From positions 14,863,495 through 14,927,494 of the forward strand of contig OZ007505.1 of assembly GCA_963931865.1 (NCBI GenBank): 64,000 nucleotides of DNA, in the 5' to 3' direction. The DNA is from Axinella damicornis (taxonomy: Eukaryota; Porifera; Demospongiae; Axinellida; Axinellidae). The position numbers were made by a program, and so were the translations under genes. This document shows, in pieces, positions 45,296-56,204 of the stretch (the first letter of the stretch is position 1; each line of letters begins with the position of its first letter). The notes under the pieces are model-generated. The model had not been told where the DNA came from. It saw only the letters and a program-made list of their open reading frames with translations, and did no database searches.

Positions 45296-46719
45296 TCAGT
45301 ATATTGTGAGGGGTTTATATGATTTGCAACACGTTTGCTGACCATGATCTACTCCATACTCATCCAAACTCAGCTGTACTGCAACAGAAGACTCTACTAG
45401 ACACATCCCTCTCGTCCAGAGTTGTACTGGGCTCAACCCTTGCACAGTGCGTAGTGGATGATTGTTCCAGCCTTCTATAAATCTGACAGTTTGTGAATTC
45501 AACCGGGGAAGAAACACATAATGCAGACAGAAAAGGTCCACTTCACTGACTGGGCATAGTAAAAAAGCTTCCATCTCATAAAACAAGGAGTAGTATAGGT
45601 GGCAGACACAACGGAAGGTGTCTCTCCATAGACGCTCAATGCGCTGGTTGTGCACACTTGATCCTGCAATGTGACTACCTCTCCCTGTTCCACGAGCTGC
45701 AATTTGGACCCTTGCTACATCAACATTTTCCCCACCTAAATCAGATCTCACCCTTGATGGCCACCCATACTTTCTGGTTGCTGTCAAGAACAACTCCAAA
45801 ACAGTGGTGGCTCGGTTGTTTGACGACGCTTGTAAAAACACTACTCGTCGTGAATAGCCATCAATCCCCCCATGTAGCTACTCCATCTAATCAAGCAGTG
45901 AAGCCCGTCAATGTGCCAAAGGGCATTTGATGATGGCACTGAGTAAACTCTGCGGGAAATTGTCCTTGTCCGCCTCATCGCAATGGCACTGGGACTAATC
46001 CGATCAAGGGATTGACGAACCTTTTCCCTGGTGACCTTTATGCCATACCCACGTAGCTGTCCCCATGCACACCATTATTATCCAGGAGTTTGGACTCTCA
46101 CGTGTAATCTTTCGAACCACGGGATCTAGTTCATCGGCTGATAGCTGAGAATACCCGGTTGCAATACCAAGCTCAGTAGCACGGTGCCAGAGGGTAGTAC
46201 GGGATATCATCAAAATCTTGGCACATTCTTCCCAAGAGATATTCATCTCTCTGAGAAACTCAACCTGCACATTAACAACAAATTAATCAGTATACCTATA
46301 CATGTATACAGTAGCTATATCCGCTTAGCACAGTTACAGACCCTTTCCCTAACTGTACCATGCATATTTTAGTCCAATAATTTATTTCATAGGTCTAAGG
46401 TCTATATACTTAGTGGCTAACAATTGAAGCAGTGTCTCCCTCGATCCGCCTTCTCTTGCTGGAAATAACCCCTCTAGGCCGAGAAGTTTAGGGCCCATTG
46501 GACAAGGAGTCGGACACAGTTGTGGAGATCCAGTAGTTGTGCAAGAGTGGAGTTTGGGTCTTCATTACTAGCTTCCAAAAAAGATGAGAAATCGTTGCTT
46601 AGTAGGCATAGCTTAAGAACTATTCCATCGCAAACGGCAACACTAGAAGTTTGCCAGTGTTGCTGACACTCGCTTAACAAGCTTTCGGCACAAGTTAGCA
46701 TCACATCCACATCCTCCAT
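45296..46719 (-). pseudogene. rve-type integrase/transposase of the 6.46-kb element, frameshifted
   Basis: Pieces on the minus strand: 46719-46474 (helical N-terminus MEDVDVMLTCAESLLSE, ending in a stop or splice), 46270-46080 (helix-turn-helix: FLREMNISWEECAKILMISR, TTLWHRATELGI, QLSADELDPVVRKI), 46045-45868 (KVRQSLDRISPSAIAMRRTR, YSVPSSNALWHIDGLHCLIR) and, after a one-base frameshift at the C run 45867-45872, 45866-45296 (IDGYSRRVVFLQASSNNRAT, SRVRSDLGGENVDVAR, GSSVHNQRIERLWRD, FIEGWNNHPLRT). The DDE triad residues (WHIDG, RSDLGGEN, RIERLW) are all present, so only the frame breaks inactivate it. This is the integrase family widespread in cnidarian, sponge and fish elements. Confidence 0.8.
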
Positions 46720-46779
46720 CCTGACTTAGTAATTATTGGTATTTGGGTATTGGGTATTGGTATCTTGTTTCTAAGTCTT

Positions 46780-47290
46780 TTGTTCTTTTAGCGCGTGATG
46801 GCATATAGCTCGCGATAGAACCACTTGGTTGTGTTCTAGCGCGCGATAGAACCACTAGATTTGTTTTACAGCGCGATAGAACCACATGGTTTTGTTTTAG
46901 CGCGCGATAGAACCACTTGGTTTTGCATTAGCGCCCGATAGAACCATTTCGTTGTGTTCTAGCGCGCGATAGAACCACTTGGTTTTGTGTTAGCGCGCGA
47001 TAGAACCACTTGGTTGTGTTCTAGCGCGCGATAGAACCACTAGGTTTGTTTTAGCGCGCGATAGAACCACTTGGTTTTGTTTTAGCGGGCGATAGAACCA
47101 CTTGGTTTTGTTTTAGCGCGCGATAGAACCACTTGGTTTTGCATTAGCGCCCGATAGAACCACTTGGTTTTGTGTTAGCGCGCGATAAAACACTTTGGTT
47201 TGTTTAGCGAGCGATAAAACCGACTTCGGTTGGTTTTAGCGCGCGCTAAAACCACTTCGATTGGTTTTTAGCGCGCGCTAAAACCACTTC
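46780..47290. repeat. Right inverted arm: palindromic ~33-bp repeats
   Basis: About 15 units of GCGCGCGATAGAACCACTTG type, the reverse of the left arm. Confidence 0.9.
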
Positions 47291-47492
47291 GGTTGGGATT
47301 TTTGTGCACGTGCAGAGAGGCGTACAGCACGCCCCTCGTTTTTTAGCGCAGTTTTGAAACAGATGGTTTGCCATAGATCCACACAATCCGCATGTGGGCA
47401 CGTTTACACAAATGCATGCCTTTGATCTTGATCTGCTCAGATCGAATAACACACAGTGCTCCAAGTGACTCTTCCAGCTCTCTGCACTCTCT

Positions 47493-47539
47493 TAGTCTCG
47501 TTCCCAGACCCCCCTCGGAAAAATCTGGAAACGAGACTA
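47493..47539. mobile_element. 47-bp Mutator-like mini-element with 9-bp target duplication
   Basis: Consists of two termini (TAGTCTCGTTCCCAGA / TCTGGAAACGAGACTA) and ~15 bp between them. Exact duplication GCACTCTCT at 47484-47492 and 47540-47548. Confidence 0.85.
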
Positions 47540-47867
47540 GCACTCTCTCACTAAACACAGATCCAACATCATCACTCATTGTTGGCACATCCACAGCAGT
47601 GATGGTACCAGTGTTGAACTGATGTTTCGGCCACTTCAGCATCCTTTTCGCCAACTCGCCCTAGAAAGACTCCACCCCAATCGGCCGAATCCTGTCATAC
47701 TGCAGTTGGCCTCCTCAGGCCCAAACAGCAAAATCGGCATATCACACAACTCTCTAGCACAGATCTGGATGAGAGGGGACTGATATCACCCTGACACACA
47801 CCAATGCTGCCGTAGTGGAAGAAGACACGAATTTCACAAGATATAATAATTATTCTCCTCATCAACA

Positions 47868-47928
47868 CAGTCTCGTTCCCAGAGCATTTACCGCATGCGG
47901 TTTTGCGAAAACGGTCTGGGAACGAGAC
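47868..47928. mobile_element. Small Mutator-like inverted-repeat element (duplicated ancestrally)
   Basis: GTCTCGTTCCCAGAGC...GGTCTGGGAACGAGAC. The counterpart in copy B is 56812-56862, so the insertion predates the duplication. Confidence 0.7.
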
Positions 47929-48208
47929 AGGGCAAGCGCGCCAACCGTAACCGTAAGTCGGTAAGAACTGAAGGGCGAAGAGCTGTTCTACAGGTACAGA
48001 AGAGAATGCAGGTTACGTCCAAATGGCTGGCAACAGACGGCGGTCAAGTCCTTTAAGAACTAGCACAACAGAACCAAGACCAAAGTAAGTAGCTACCATA
48101 ATATTATATTATCTGTGGGACCTTATATCTGTGCCCTGGTCTTTGGACTGTTGGGAGAGGCAATGTCAAGACTATTGCATGGTAGACTAATTGCATGGCC
48201 AGTGGAAC

Positions 48209-49222
48209 CATAGATTATTTATTTATTATAGATTTTTTTTCTTCCGTGCTTAAGGTAGGAAGCATGGCATCGGCTAAATCGCGCAATTTTGCTCATGAAT
48301 AATTAATGAGATGACGTCACTCGCATACGGTTATATAGAGTTATTCATCTGTTTACGTTTTCCCATGGCGGCAACCGGAATAAACAAGGGGGGCTTCTCT
48401 CTTTGATGCGGCTAGCGGCCCTTTCAAGTTTCAAATCGGTACTCTGATGTGACCGTGCGGTACTTTGAAGGTTTGTTAGAACACTCTTTTTTTTTTTTTA
48501 AGTAAGAAGCTATTCTGGCTTATTGAATGTAGCGATGGGCTATCTGAGTGTGAATAACTAGGTCGAGTGAGCAGAATGTTTGTTGGGCTGCTGAAGTGGC
48601 CGAAGAACAGCCTGGAAAGTGAACAGCCTCCGACAGCCAAGGTACTCTAGAGAGTTGACCTTTCGGCATTACAGGCCCCGCCAATTTTTGTGTTAGGGCG
48701 AATTTGGTTGGTTTGGTAGCTGGACTGGGCTGATGAGAGGGAGTAGATGTGTGGCCAAAACTCTGTAACCGAGAGGTGAACGTCGAAAAGCATCCCTAGT
48801 TTTGCAGGGGGTAGGTTGACCTTTTGAAGAGTGCCCTTGACTTGAGTCGGTTTTAGCTGGTGTGCGTGGATTTTTTTTTTAAAGCCTAGGGTAGCCAAAC
48901 CTCTGTTTTTGAGGGCGGCAGTGAGTTTTGGGCTGTAGCCTGAAAGTGAGGAGAGCAGGTGGTAAATCCATCCGTAGTTTTTGGGCCTGTTTTGTGTGTG
49001 TATTGATGATGGGGTCAGAGTGTGGGTGGGGCCTTGGAGAGGGTCCAAATTTTCAGTTTAGTAGAGGGCCTTAAAATTGAGTTTCAGGGCATTTTCAAGC
49101 AGAGGGAGCAGTTTGATGCAAAGTATTGCTGAAACTTGTGTACGCTTTGATGCTGCCCATTTATCCATCAACTTGGTTTCGGAGATCGCGGTACCCATGT
49201 TTCCTACCTTAAATAATCTATG
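48209..49222. mobile_element. 1.0-kb inverted-repeat element, absent from copy B
   Basis: Termini CATAGATTATTTA...GGTAGG / CCTACCTTAAATAATCTATG. GTGGAAC is duplicated at 48202-48208 and 49223-49229. Copy B has the uninterrupted site near 57155. A 133-codon frame on the minus strand (49048-48647) has no recognised domain. Confidence 0.82.
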
Positions 49223-49251
49223 GTGGAACTCTGCACTGCATTGTCTAGCCT

Positions 49252-49803
49252 AGTCTCGTTCCCAGACCATTTTTCGCACGCGTAGGGGAAAAATAGTCTG
49301 GGATATTCCGTTTTCGTTCCTTGCGGTTGCAAAAATTGTGACATAAGGTTTGTAGGAATGTAATGTCTGACGTCTAAGAACTGTGGAACTATCATAGCAC
49401 ACGATAACGCCGTCCTGAGGCGAAGGTTGTCTTCCTTGGAGGTTCTGAACGCCAAGGAGAGAAGATCCGCAGAAAGAAATACCTCTGTCCGGGTTAGAGA
49501 GACACTGGAGTAATCTTAGTGGCATTCAAACTTCCCACTGCCGATTGACACGCTCACAAACATATCCCGACCTTTCAAAAACTGCCTTCTCATGGTGTAA
49601 TTCACGTCTGCGTAGCCTAGTATCTCCTGCACACTGCCTCGATCGCTTAGCTTTCACGGTCACCATTAATCTCATGTATTACGTCACTCGCGAACCAATC
49701 AGATTGCTCCGGCAACATTCCTGCGGAGAGAACCAAAACGGAACATTCCGTTCACCAGACTATTTTTCCCCTCCGCGTGCGAAAATGGTCTGGGAATGAG
49801 ACT
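49252..49803. mobile_element. Mutator-like-ended MITE, absent from copy B
   Basis: Termini TAGTCTCGTTCCCAGACCAT / ATGGTCTGGGAATGAGACTA. Copy B reads straight through (TCTAGCCTACCCTGAAGC near 57178). No clear 9-bp duplication here. Confidence 0.78.
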
Positions 49804-50699
49804 ATACCATGAAGCAGTGAATAACCTTTGGGTGGGGAAGTGGAAATTGTATGTGCATACACGTCGATGATGTAGTTGATTGATCTGCTTCATAGCGCCC
49901 TATAGCCAAGCAAGCGTCTCAACAGGAGCGTCTAGCGGAAGGAAGGGAAGGAGTGTGAAACGACCACACAAAGATAAAAAATTTCCCCATGGTAGTCCCA
50001 TTACTATTTTTAAATGACACAAGTACGGAGACTTCACGAAAGACGACTACTAGAAGGCAAAGAAAAGGCCAGTATCAAGACCCCATCAGTAGTGAGGCAG
50101 GGTAATGACTTACTAGTGGTGACATACCTAGAGAAAGTGGCGATGCCGTTGATTGAGCCGCTTCACACAGCCAATGGGCGGTGGGATTAATCACCCCTTC
50201 TGCTTTTCTGGAGTTGATGATACATTCCGCAACACTTGCGGACGCTTATCTTCAGTGATCTTTGGCATGTCGATGTTGCTGAAGTCCGTCAATGGCATCA
50301 CAGAAAAACAACAATACACGTGCATGCTAAAATAGTAACGGGACTGCCGCGGGAAAGTTTTTCAATTTTATTCTTTTGCATGGTCGTTTCACGCTCCTTC
50401 CCTTCCTTCCGCTCTCTATGTCATTATGTGCTCCTGGTCTGAAGTAGTGGGGGAAAAAAAACGTCCCCTTCGGCTTGAGTTGATATCCAGCAGCCACTTA
50501 CAGACCCTCTCTTCACACAACCTTTGGTAAGTTGCTGTTGTCAGCAGGCCTACGATGCCTCAGAGCAATATTATCCAAGGAAAAATCAGAACCTGCATAG
50601 ATTTCTGGTCCATGGAGAAAATGCTCTAACCCACACTGCCCCCTCAATCTCCTATGTGAGCAATCTTGCACACGCCTGGCAGCTCTTTGTACAGAACTG

Positions 50700-50930
50700 C
50701 TGATCCTCGACTGCATCCACTTCAACCGCATGCTTCTGCCTGATTGCATCCGTTTTAGCAGCTGCTCCCCGATTGCATCCGTTTCAGCTGCCTAGCTGCG
50801 TTCTGGAAAGTTCCAACCCCTGCCCAACAGTTTTTAGCATTCTTTGCTGAGTTCGAGGTTCAGTATAATTAGTAGTACAGTACAAAGGTCACGTGTGACT
50901 AGTCCAACCCCCAGAATATCCTACATTCGT
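50700..50930 (+). repeat. Dispersed GCTGCTCCCCGATTGC module upstream of zinc-finger gene A
   Basis: Homologous to 9950-10290 and 57985-58215; same unit repeats, HSE-like motif and GAGTTCGAGGTTCAG tail. Confidence 0.75.
50801..50814. promoter_or_regulatory. Heat shock element-like motif
   Basis: TTCTGGAAAGTTCC, ~280 bp upstream of the zinc-finger exon; fits TTCnnGAAnnTTC. Function inferred. Confidence 0.45.
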
Positions 50931-50986
50931 TACACTTACACAAACACACATGCTTACAATCTTAATGTAATGATATGAACCAATAA

Positions 50987-52223
50987 TTGACATTGGACAC
51001 TATAGTGATTCCTGTGTCACCACAGTTGCACGTAATCCTTATTGTCAATCCAGTCACCTGCAGTTCTATACTATGTAGGCTGCAGCATCAAGAGGATGTC
51101 TCAAAGAAGATATCACTGAAACAAAAGAAGCGAAAGCTTGATTCACCACAGAAACAAAATCCTTCACACCGCAAGAAGCCAGCTATAAGCCCAAAGCAAT
51201 CAGAAGCCCATGAAACTGGTTATGAGCCACGTCTGAGAAATAAGAAGAAACAACGAGTCGAGTGTGACTACTGTGGGAAGTGTTTTGCTAGTGTACAGAT
51301 AATGAAGAGGCATCAAAGAACACATAATAGATCTAGGGCAGAAGTTTTGAAGTGTACGCATTGCCCAAAGTCATTTGGAAATCCTACCCTTCTTAGACGT
51401 CACCTGACCATACACACAGGAGAGAAGCCATTCCAGTGTGACTTTTGCCATAATCACTTTGCACAAAAAGGCGATCTTATACGTCATCTTAGGATACACA
51501 CAGGAGAGAAGCCATTCCAGTGTGAGTTTTGCCATAAGACCTTTGGACGAAATAGCAGTCTTAGACGTCACCTGACCATACACACAGGAGAGAAGCCATT
51601 CCAGTGTGAGTTCTGCCATAAGCACTTTGCACAAAAAGGCACTCTTACACGTCACCTTAGGATACACACAGGAGAGAAACCATTCCAGTGTGAGTTCTGC
51701 TCAAAGAGGTTCACCCGATATTCACATCTGCAATCACACCATAGATTCCACACAGGAGAGAAGCCATTCCAGTGTGAGTTTTGTCCGAAGAGGTTCACTC
51801 AGCCTCGAAATCTCAAATCACACCAGACAGTCCACACAGGAAAGAAGCCATTCCAGTGCAAGCTCTGCCACAAACATTTTGGATTTAAATCCAGTTTTTT
51901 TCGCCATTTGAAGACAAAGTCTCATGCAAAATCTTGCGAAAAGATCAGAAAGTGGTGACTCGTGTAAACCAGAAGATAGTAACTGTAGATACTGTTTGAA
52001 GTGGTTTCCTACTGATGTAGCTCTGCAGAGTCATGTGGAATCATCTCACACCAGCCTCAAAAGAAACATGTGCGAGTGGTGTGGAAGGACATTCAGAAAA
52101 GAGTATCTTCTGGAGCATTACAGGATTCACCAACAGATTCCCCACGAGTGTGAAGTGTGTGGAAAGATTTTCAATACATCCAGCTACCTCAAGAAGCACA
52201 TCAGTAGGTGTCACAAGCACTGA
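50987..52223 (+). pseudogene. C2H2 zinc-finger gene, copy A, frameshifted between fingers 8 and 9
   Basis: The final exon probably begins at 51079 after the acceptor TATGTAG; the frame is also open to an ATG at 50987. Eight C2H2 fingers (CDYCGKCF..., CTHCPKSF..., then FQC-type with TGEKP linkers) precede a 2-base loss at ~51934 relative to copy B (AAATCTTGCG vs AAATCTGTTGCG). The frame then stops at 51958 (SCEKIRKW). The remaining three fingers stay open in another frame to 52223 (CRYCLKWF, CEWCGRTF, CEVCGKIF). A truncated eight-finger protein could still bind DNA, so pseudogene status is likely, not certain. A basic stretch (KQKKRKLDSPQKQNPSHRKK) before the fingers looks like a nuclear localisation signal. 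It lacks the 14 residues present in copy B before YEPRLRN. Confidence 0.85.
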
Positions 52224-52478
52224 GCGTCACCAAGAACCTTGCACCCAGTGATATACATGAAGCACTTCAGAAACAATTTTTTTTGTGTACCTGGATTTAT
52301 GGTATTGCCATAATTAACTACATGATTGTGTTAATTTCACACTTCACTGATACCTCGTGCCAGATCTATGAAATGGCCTCCATCGTTCCCAGGCCTCCAT
52401 GCCCAGCTTTTTGCTGGGCAATTGAGGCCTGGGAATGAGACTACGTAATAAGTAGCCTAATTCCCAGGCCTCAATTGA

Positions 52479-52699
52479 AGGGCTTGGAACCAGAGTGGTC
52501 TAACCCACAAACATTGAACTAGCCCCCCATAAACTCCAGAATACTGTTAAAATGTGTTTCAGGAGCTGCTGAAATTTCAAGAATTTGAAAATTTCGGTCA
52601 TATGCTCACACCCATTGCATATTTTTTACTCCATTTTTGTGCAATTCATGCAATTTCCAGTACTTGATTTTGGGTTAGACCACTCTGGTTCTCAGCCCT
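52479..52699. mobile_element. hAT-like MITE with 8-bp target duplication
   Basis: Termini AGGGCTTGGAACCAGAGTGG / CCACTCTGGTTCTCAGCCCT. TCAATTGA is duplicated at 52471-52478 and 52700-52707. The matching site in copy B (~59952) is empty. Confidence 0.88.
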
Positions 52700-54070
52700 T
52701 CAATTGAGTAGTGCATGGGTACATAATATCAAACAGTCATCATAGAGTCATTATGTAAATTACTAATGTGGTAGTTACTGTACTACAAGCAGCAAATGCT
52801 GGGGTTATATCTCATGATCACCCGCTGTTTCCATTGCAACACAACATACAGACTGTAATGTTACTAAAACTGAAAAATTTAATAGTTTAGTTTTTGGTTA
52901 TAAGTCGCAGTGTTTAGTTTAGTTTTAGTTTTAATTACTAAAATCTCAAAAGGGTTAGTAAAGGCACTTTTAGTGTAAATACTTTAGTGACAGTCCTCAT
53001 TTTAGTTTTATAGTTTTAATTACTAAAGTGAAATATGCCGTACTAAAATGCATTATAGTTTTAGTTTTAAAACAACACTGACATTACAAAGCAGCCAGAT
53101 CGAGGTATACGTTGTGAAGGTGCAGCAACACCCATATCATCACATCATTTGGTAACCATGCCAATAAGTGAGATATGTCGTTAGAGTGCAATTAACTCTT
53201 CTTAGTCTCGTTCCCAGATCGACGTACCCCTCATCCAGCTAGATTAAAAGCAATCTGCACTAGCTGAGGTTGGTTTATTCTGGGACTAAGACTACACCCT
53301 TCTATATAAGGGGTCTCCGTTCACAAAAATCAACTCCATCGTACATGCACTCAAAGTATTACCATTTTTTGTACAAAAGGAACTGGTCGAAATAAAAACA
53401 TTTTAGCAGTACTAAATGTGCCTCTTCACAAACAGTTGGGGTTATGAGGGTGCTTGCTCGATCACCAGACGGGGTATCCTCTGACATCACTCTGCAGACT
53501 AGAATGGAATAGGAGTACAATAGAGCCTGTACAAGACAGCTTTCATCACCATTTGGGTCAAGTTACATGTATAACAAGTCAACATCAGGGTGTCAACAAG
53601 TCAGCAATGGGCTGGATAGGGAGAGGGAGAAGACGTAACGGCATTGGAGGTCCACCTCAAACTACTCCCCCAACATCCATTAATAATTGGCAAACAAGAC
53701 TGCTTCCAGATCCGCACTTGATGGTCTAATTAAGCCAAGGACCAAAACTAGTAGTTAGCGTCTGTATGCATGTTTTGTATACACATGCATGTAGTACACA
53801 TGACGTCACATGCCATTGTATACGAGAGCCTACATGCATACAGTTTGTTCCACGCATGCACAATATTGAAAAACGCTCCAAGCAGGTTAGCTAAGGCGTT
53901 TACAGATGTCATAATCAACAAACACAATCACACTGGGATGTTTCTGTACTTGGTGCAAGTCGGCTACATCATATTATTGATTTCCTGGCTACACCGTTTC
54001 TTTGTACCTGCAGTGTCATCGTACCATTACTGTTCACAAAGCTAGCCATTCTAATGAACAAGCATGGGGT

Positions 54071-54131
54071 TAGTCTCACAGGCCAGCCCACTTCCACTCT
54101 ATAGTGTGGAAGTGGGCTGGCCAGTGAGATT
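54071..54131. repeat. Long hairpin, copy A
   Basis: TAGTCTCACAGGCCAGCCCA / TGGGCTGGCCAGTGAGATTA with a ~24-bp stem and an ~8-nt loop. Copy B counterpart at 61111-61168. The TAGTCTC tip resembles the Mutator-like family. Confidence 0.75.
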
Positions 54132-54698
54132 AGTGTGGGGTATGTGTCCTCCAGACACTTCCAGTTGTAGTTCCAATAACGAGGTGTATACCTCTGCAGA
54201 AATATGTCAGTAAGAACAAACTGTCCACCAGTTCAATGTTAACTAAGTCAACCTATAGCCAAATTCCCTGACCTCCACCCCCCACACAGTTTGCTATATA
54301 GAGGGAGGTCTGGTACGAATATGTCTTGGTACATGTGATAATCATTAGCCTATAGCTTGGGAAATATTAACGTGTGAATGACTGTTACGCCAGCATTTAT
54401 GTGCCACGCTTTGTGCTATAAAATCCACGAAGGTCTACTTGAGTATGGGGAACTTACAGTACATAACCTGCCCAGGACTTCAATAGGAGGAATACAGTGG
54501 AAGAAGGGAAAAGTGATCTCTGGTAATCTTTCGCAGTTACTATTTTCTTGCAGAGCAAGAATACCATATATCAAACAGCTCTGAAGCTGGATTACCATGC
54601 TTTATAAACACTGGGCTTGTAACTGCCTTGGAGTAAAGGAATATACACTGCTTGGTAGTCACAATATGTGTGTCAATTTCAAACTTGCAGTACAGCCT

Positions 54699-54810
54699 CT
54701 AGACTAGCTGTGCAGGAAGTTGTGGGTGGAGTCACTGGAGTGACCAGAACAAAGAGAGAGAGTCAAGCAGATGGCCTCCGCCCACAACTTCCTGCAGGGA
54801 AGTCTAGCCC
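54699..54810. repeat. Foldback element, copy A
   Basis: Arms CTAGACT...TGCAGGAAGTTGTGGG and CCCACAACTTCCTGCA...AGTCTAG. Copy B counterpart at 61748-61838. Confidence 0.75.
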
Positions 54811-55475
54811 GATAGACACTCACACTGCAAGCAACACAATGACTGGAGGTGGGGTGGGTGTGGCCTGGGACTACACTGCACAGTGAACATACTTAAGATA
54901 CAGCTGTTTGTAATAGGGCATGCTCCCTAACTATATCCGATGAACACAGAAGAGAGTTTTACATGGCACAGCCATCCCGAGAGCTTCCACAGCAGAGGAC
55001 TGCAGTGAACACTCCTGCCGTGCACACATGCACAACATCATGACAGAACAAAGTCTTGTTGCATGCTTTACGGTGATTCAGAGATTAAAAACTTACCACA
55101 TGAGCCGGAGCCTGGCAGCTCACAGTCTCCTCAATCTCAATACGACCATGCAGCTCCAAATGAAACAATGGCCTGTGAGACAATGAGAGATCATGTGAAC
55201 ATCAATTCAGTATGTGAGGTCATGTGAGTGTCATGTGATACACTACAGTTGCATATACATGGTCACATGGAGCTCGTCTCGATCATGATCCTCATACCTC
55301 TATATTATGCTCAGTGCATCCCAGCTCTTCCCTTTCAACTGCAGCCAGGAAGGACGATACCAATATCAATCTGGGGGTGTAAAACAATTTGAAAGCTTAA
55401 TGACAAATTGAATCCCAGTATCCTCTGTTTGGTTTGGAACGAGCAGTAATACTAGCTTGCACTATATACCAGAGA

Positions 55476-55634
55476 GTTGCAACACCGGATTATCCAGGGA
55501 CTACCCAACCTCCTGGGACAGTATCCCAGACCATCAGAGTTACACTGGCCATGGGACTACTGGGCCAGGTACTTTACATGCCAGGATGGACATGTGTGTT
55601 AATATCTGCTGTAGCAGTGTTGCTCAAGATGTAA
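55476..55634 (+). CDS. Hypothetical exon or small ORF with hydrophobic C-terminus, copy A
   Basis: Reads VATPDYPGTTQPPGTVSQTI, then a hydrophobic run LAMGLLGQVLYMPGWTCVLI and SAVAVLLKM-stop. In copy B (~62511-62670) the same frame is kept with a 9-base in-frame insertion (adds KCL) and mostly silent changes, although copy B has a stop just upstream. May be a last exon of a membrane protein; no family recognised. Confidence 0.35.
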   Translation, partial: VATPDYPGTTQPPGTVSQTIRVTLAMGLLGQVLYMPGWTCVLISAVAVLLKM

Positions 55635-55849
55635 ACAAGGAGCTCTTAAGGTGGGGGAAGAGTTCAATTCTAACCACATACCATCTATTTCCCAGCTATC
55701 AGGGGGTTGTCACCTATGTGTCACTCATTGATGAGTTAGCTAGCAGAACCTCTTTTTCTTGGAGGTCTGGAGAGGCCCAGGATCAGGTTCATCACGATTA
55801 ATACTTTCTATGTACATTCTCAGTGGATAACAACAATGCTGACTAGATT

Positions 55850-56204
55850 TAGTCTCGTCCCCAGACCCTCCACGTGCTCCCATAGGAAAAATCGAAGAGA
55901 AAGGAGGGTCTGGTAAATGAGCTTACTAGCTAGCACAGAGGAATGTAGGGAATCCCAACAGATGCAATCAAATAACTGCATACGAGCGCGCTCACGAGCG
56001 GCTGCGCTCTGACTCTGAAGCATGAAAGCATGAAAACTATATAGGGTTTCCGTAAACACGCAATTTAGTTCAATGAATATGCTTAAGTAGCTCTGCACAC
56101 ATTCCAGCTGAGATATGCCAGCTAGCAAACCCATTTACCAGACCCTCCTTTCATACGGGACGTGCACATAGAGGACAAGCGTGGAGGGTCTGGGGACGAG
56201 ACTA
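55850..56204. mobile_element. Mutator-like MITE with 9-bp target duplication
   Basis: Termini TAGTCTCGTCCCCAGACCCT / AGGGTCTGGGGACGAGACTA. GACTAGATT is duplicated at 55841-55849 and 56205-56213. Copy B holds the single unfilled GACTAGATT near 62850. Confidence 0.93.

Larger units (their letters stand above)
40911..47375 (-). mobile_element. 6.46-kb DDE/integrase-type DNA transposon, possibly IS3EU-like
   Basis: Termini TATGGCAAACCATCTGTTTC on both sides (inverted), then long inverted arms built of palindromic GCGCGC repeats (40990-41660 and 46780-47290). A perfect 6-bp target duplication GATCCA lies at 40905-40910 and 47376-47381. A sequence resembling the unfilled site, with GATACA, is at 63303-63395. 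The interior codes for an rve-type integrase (45296-46719, minus) and contains two poly-G runs. A 6-bp duplication with an integrase-fold transposase suggests the eukaryotic IS3-like group; that placement is inference. Confidence 0.85.

Noticed and set aside
50513..50749. Conserved open frames upstream of the zinc-finger genes as first exons
   Set aside because: Frames differ between copies A (50513-50749) and B (57759-57989), with indels not in multiples of three.
50848..50866. tRNA gene or tRNA-derived SINE from the T-arm-like CTGAGTTCGAGGTTCAG
   Set aside because: The T-arm shape is good, but there is no A box, anticodon arm or acceptor stem at the right distances in any of the three copies.
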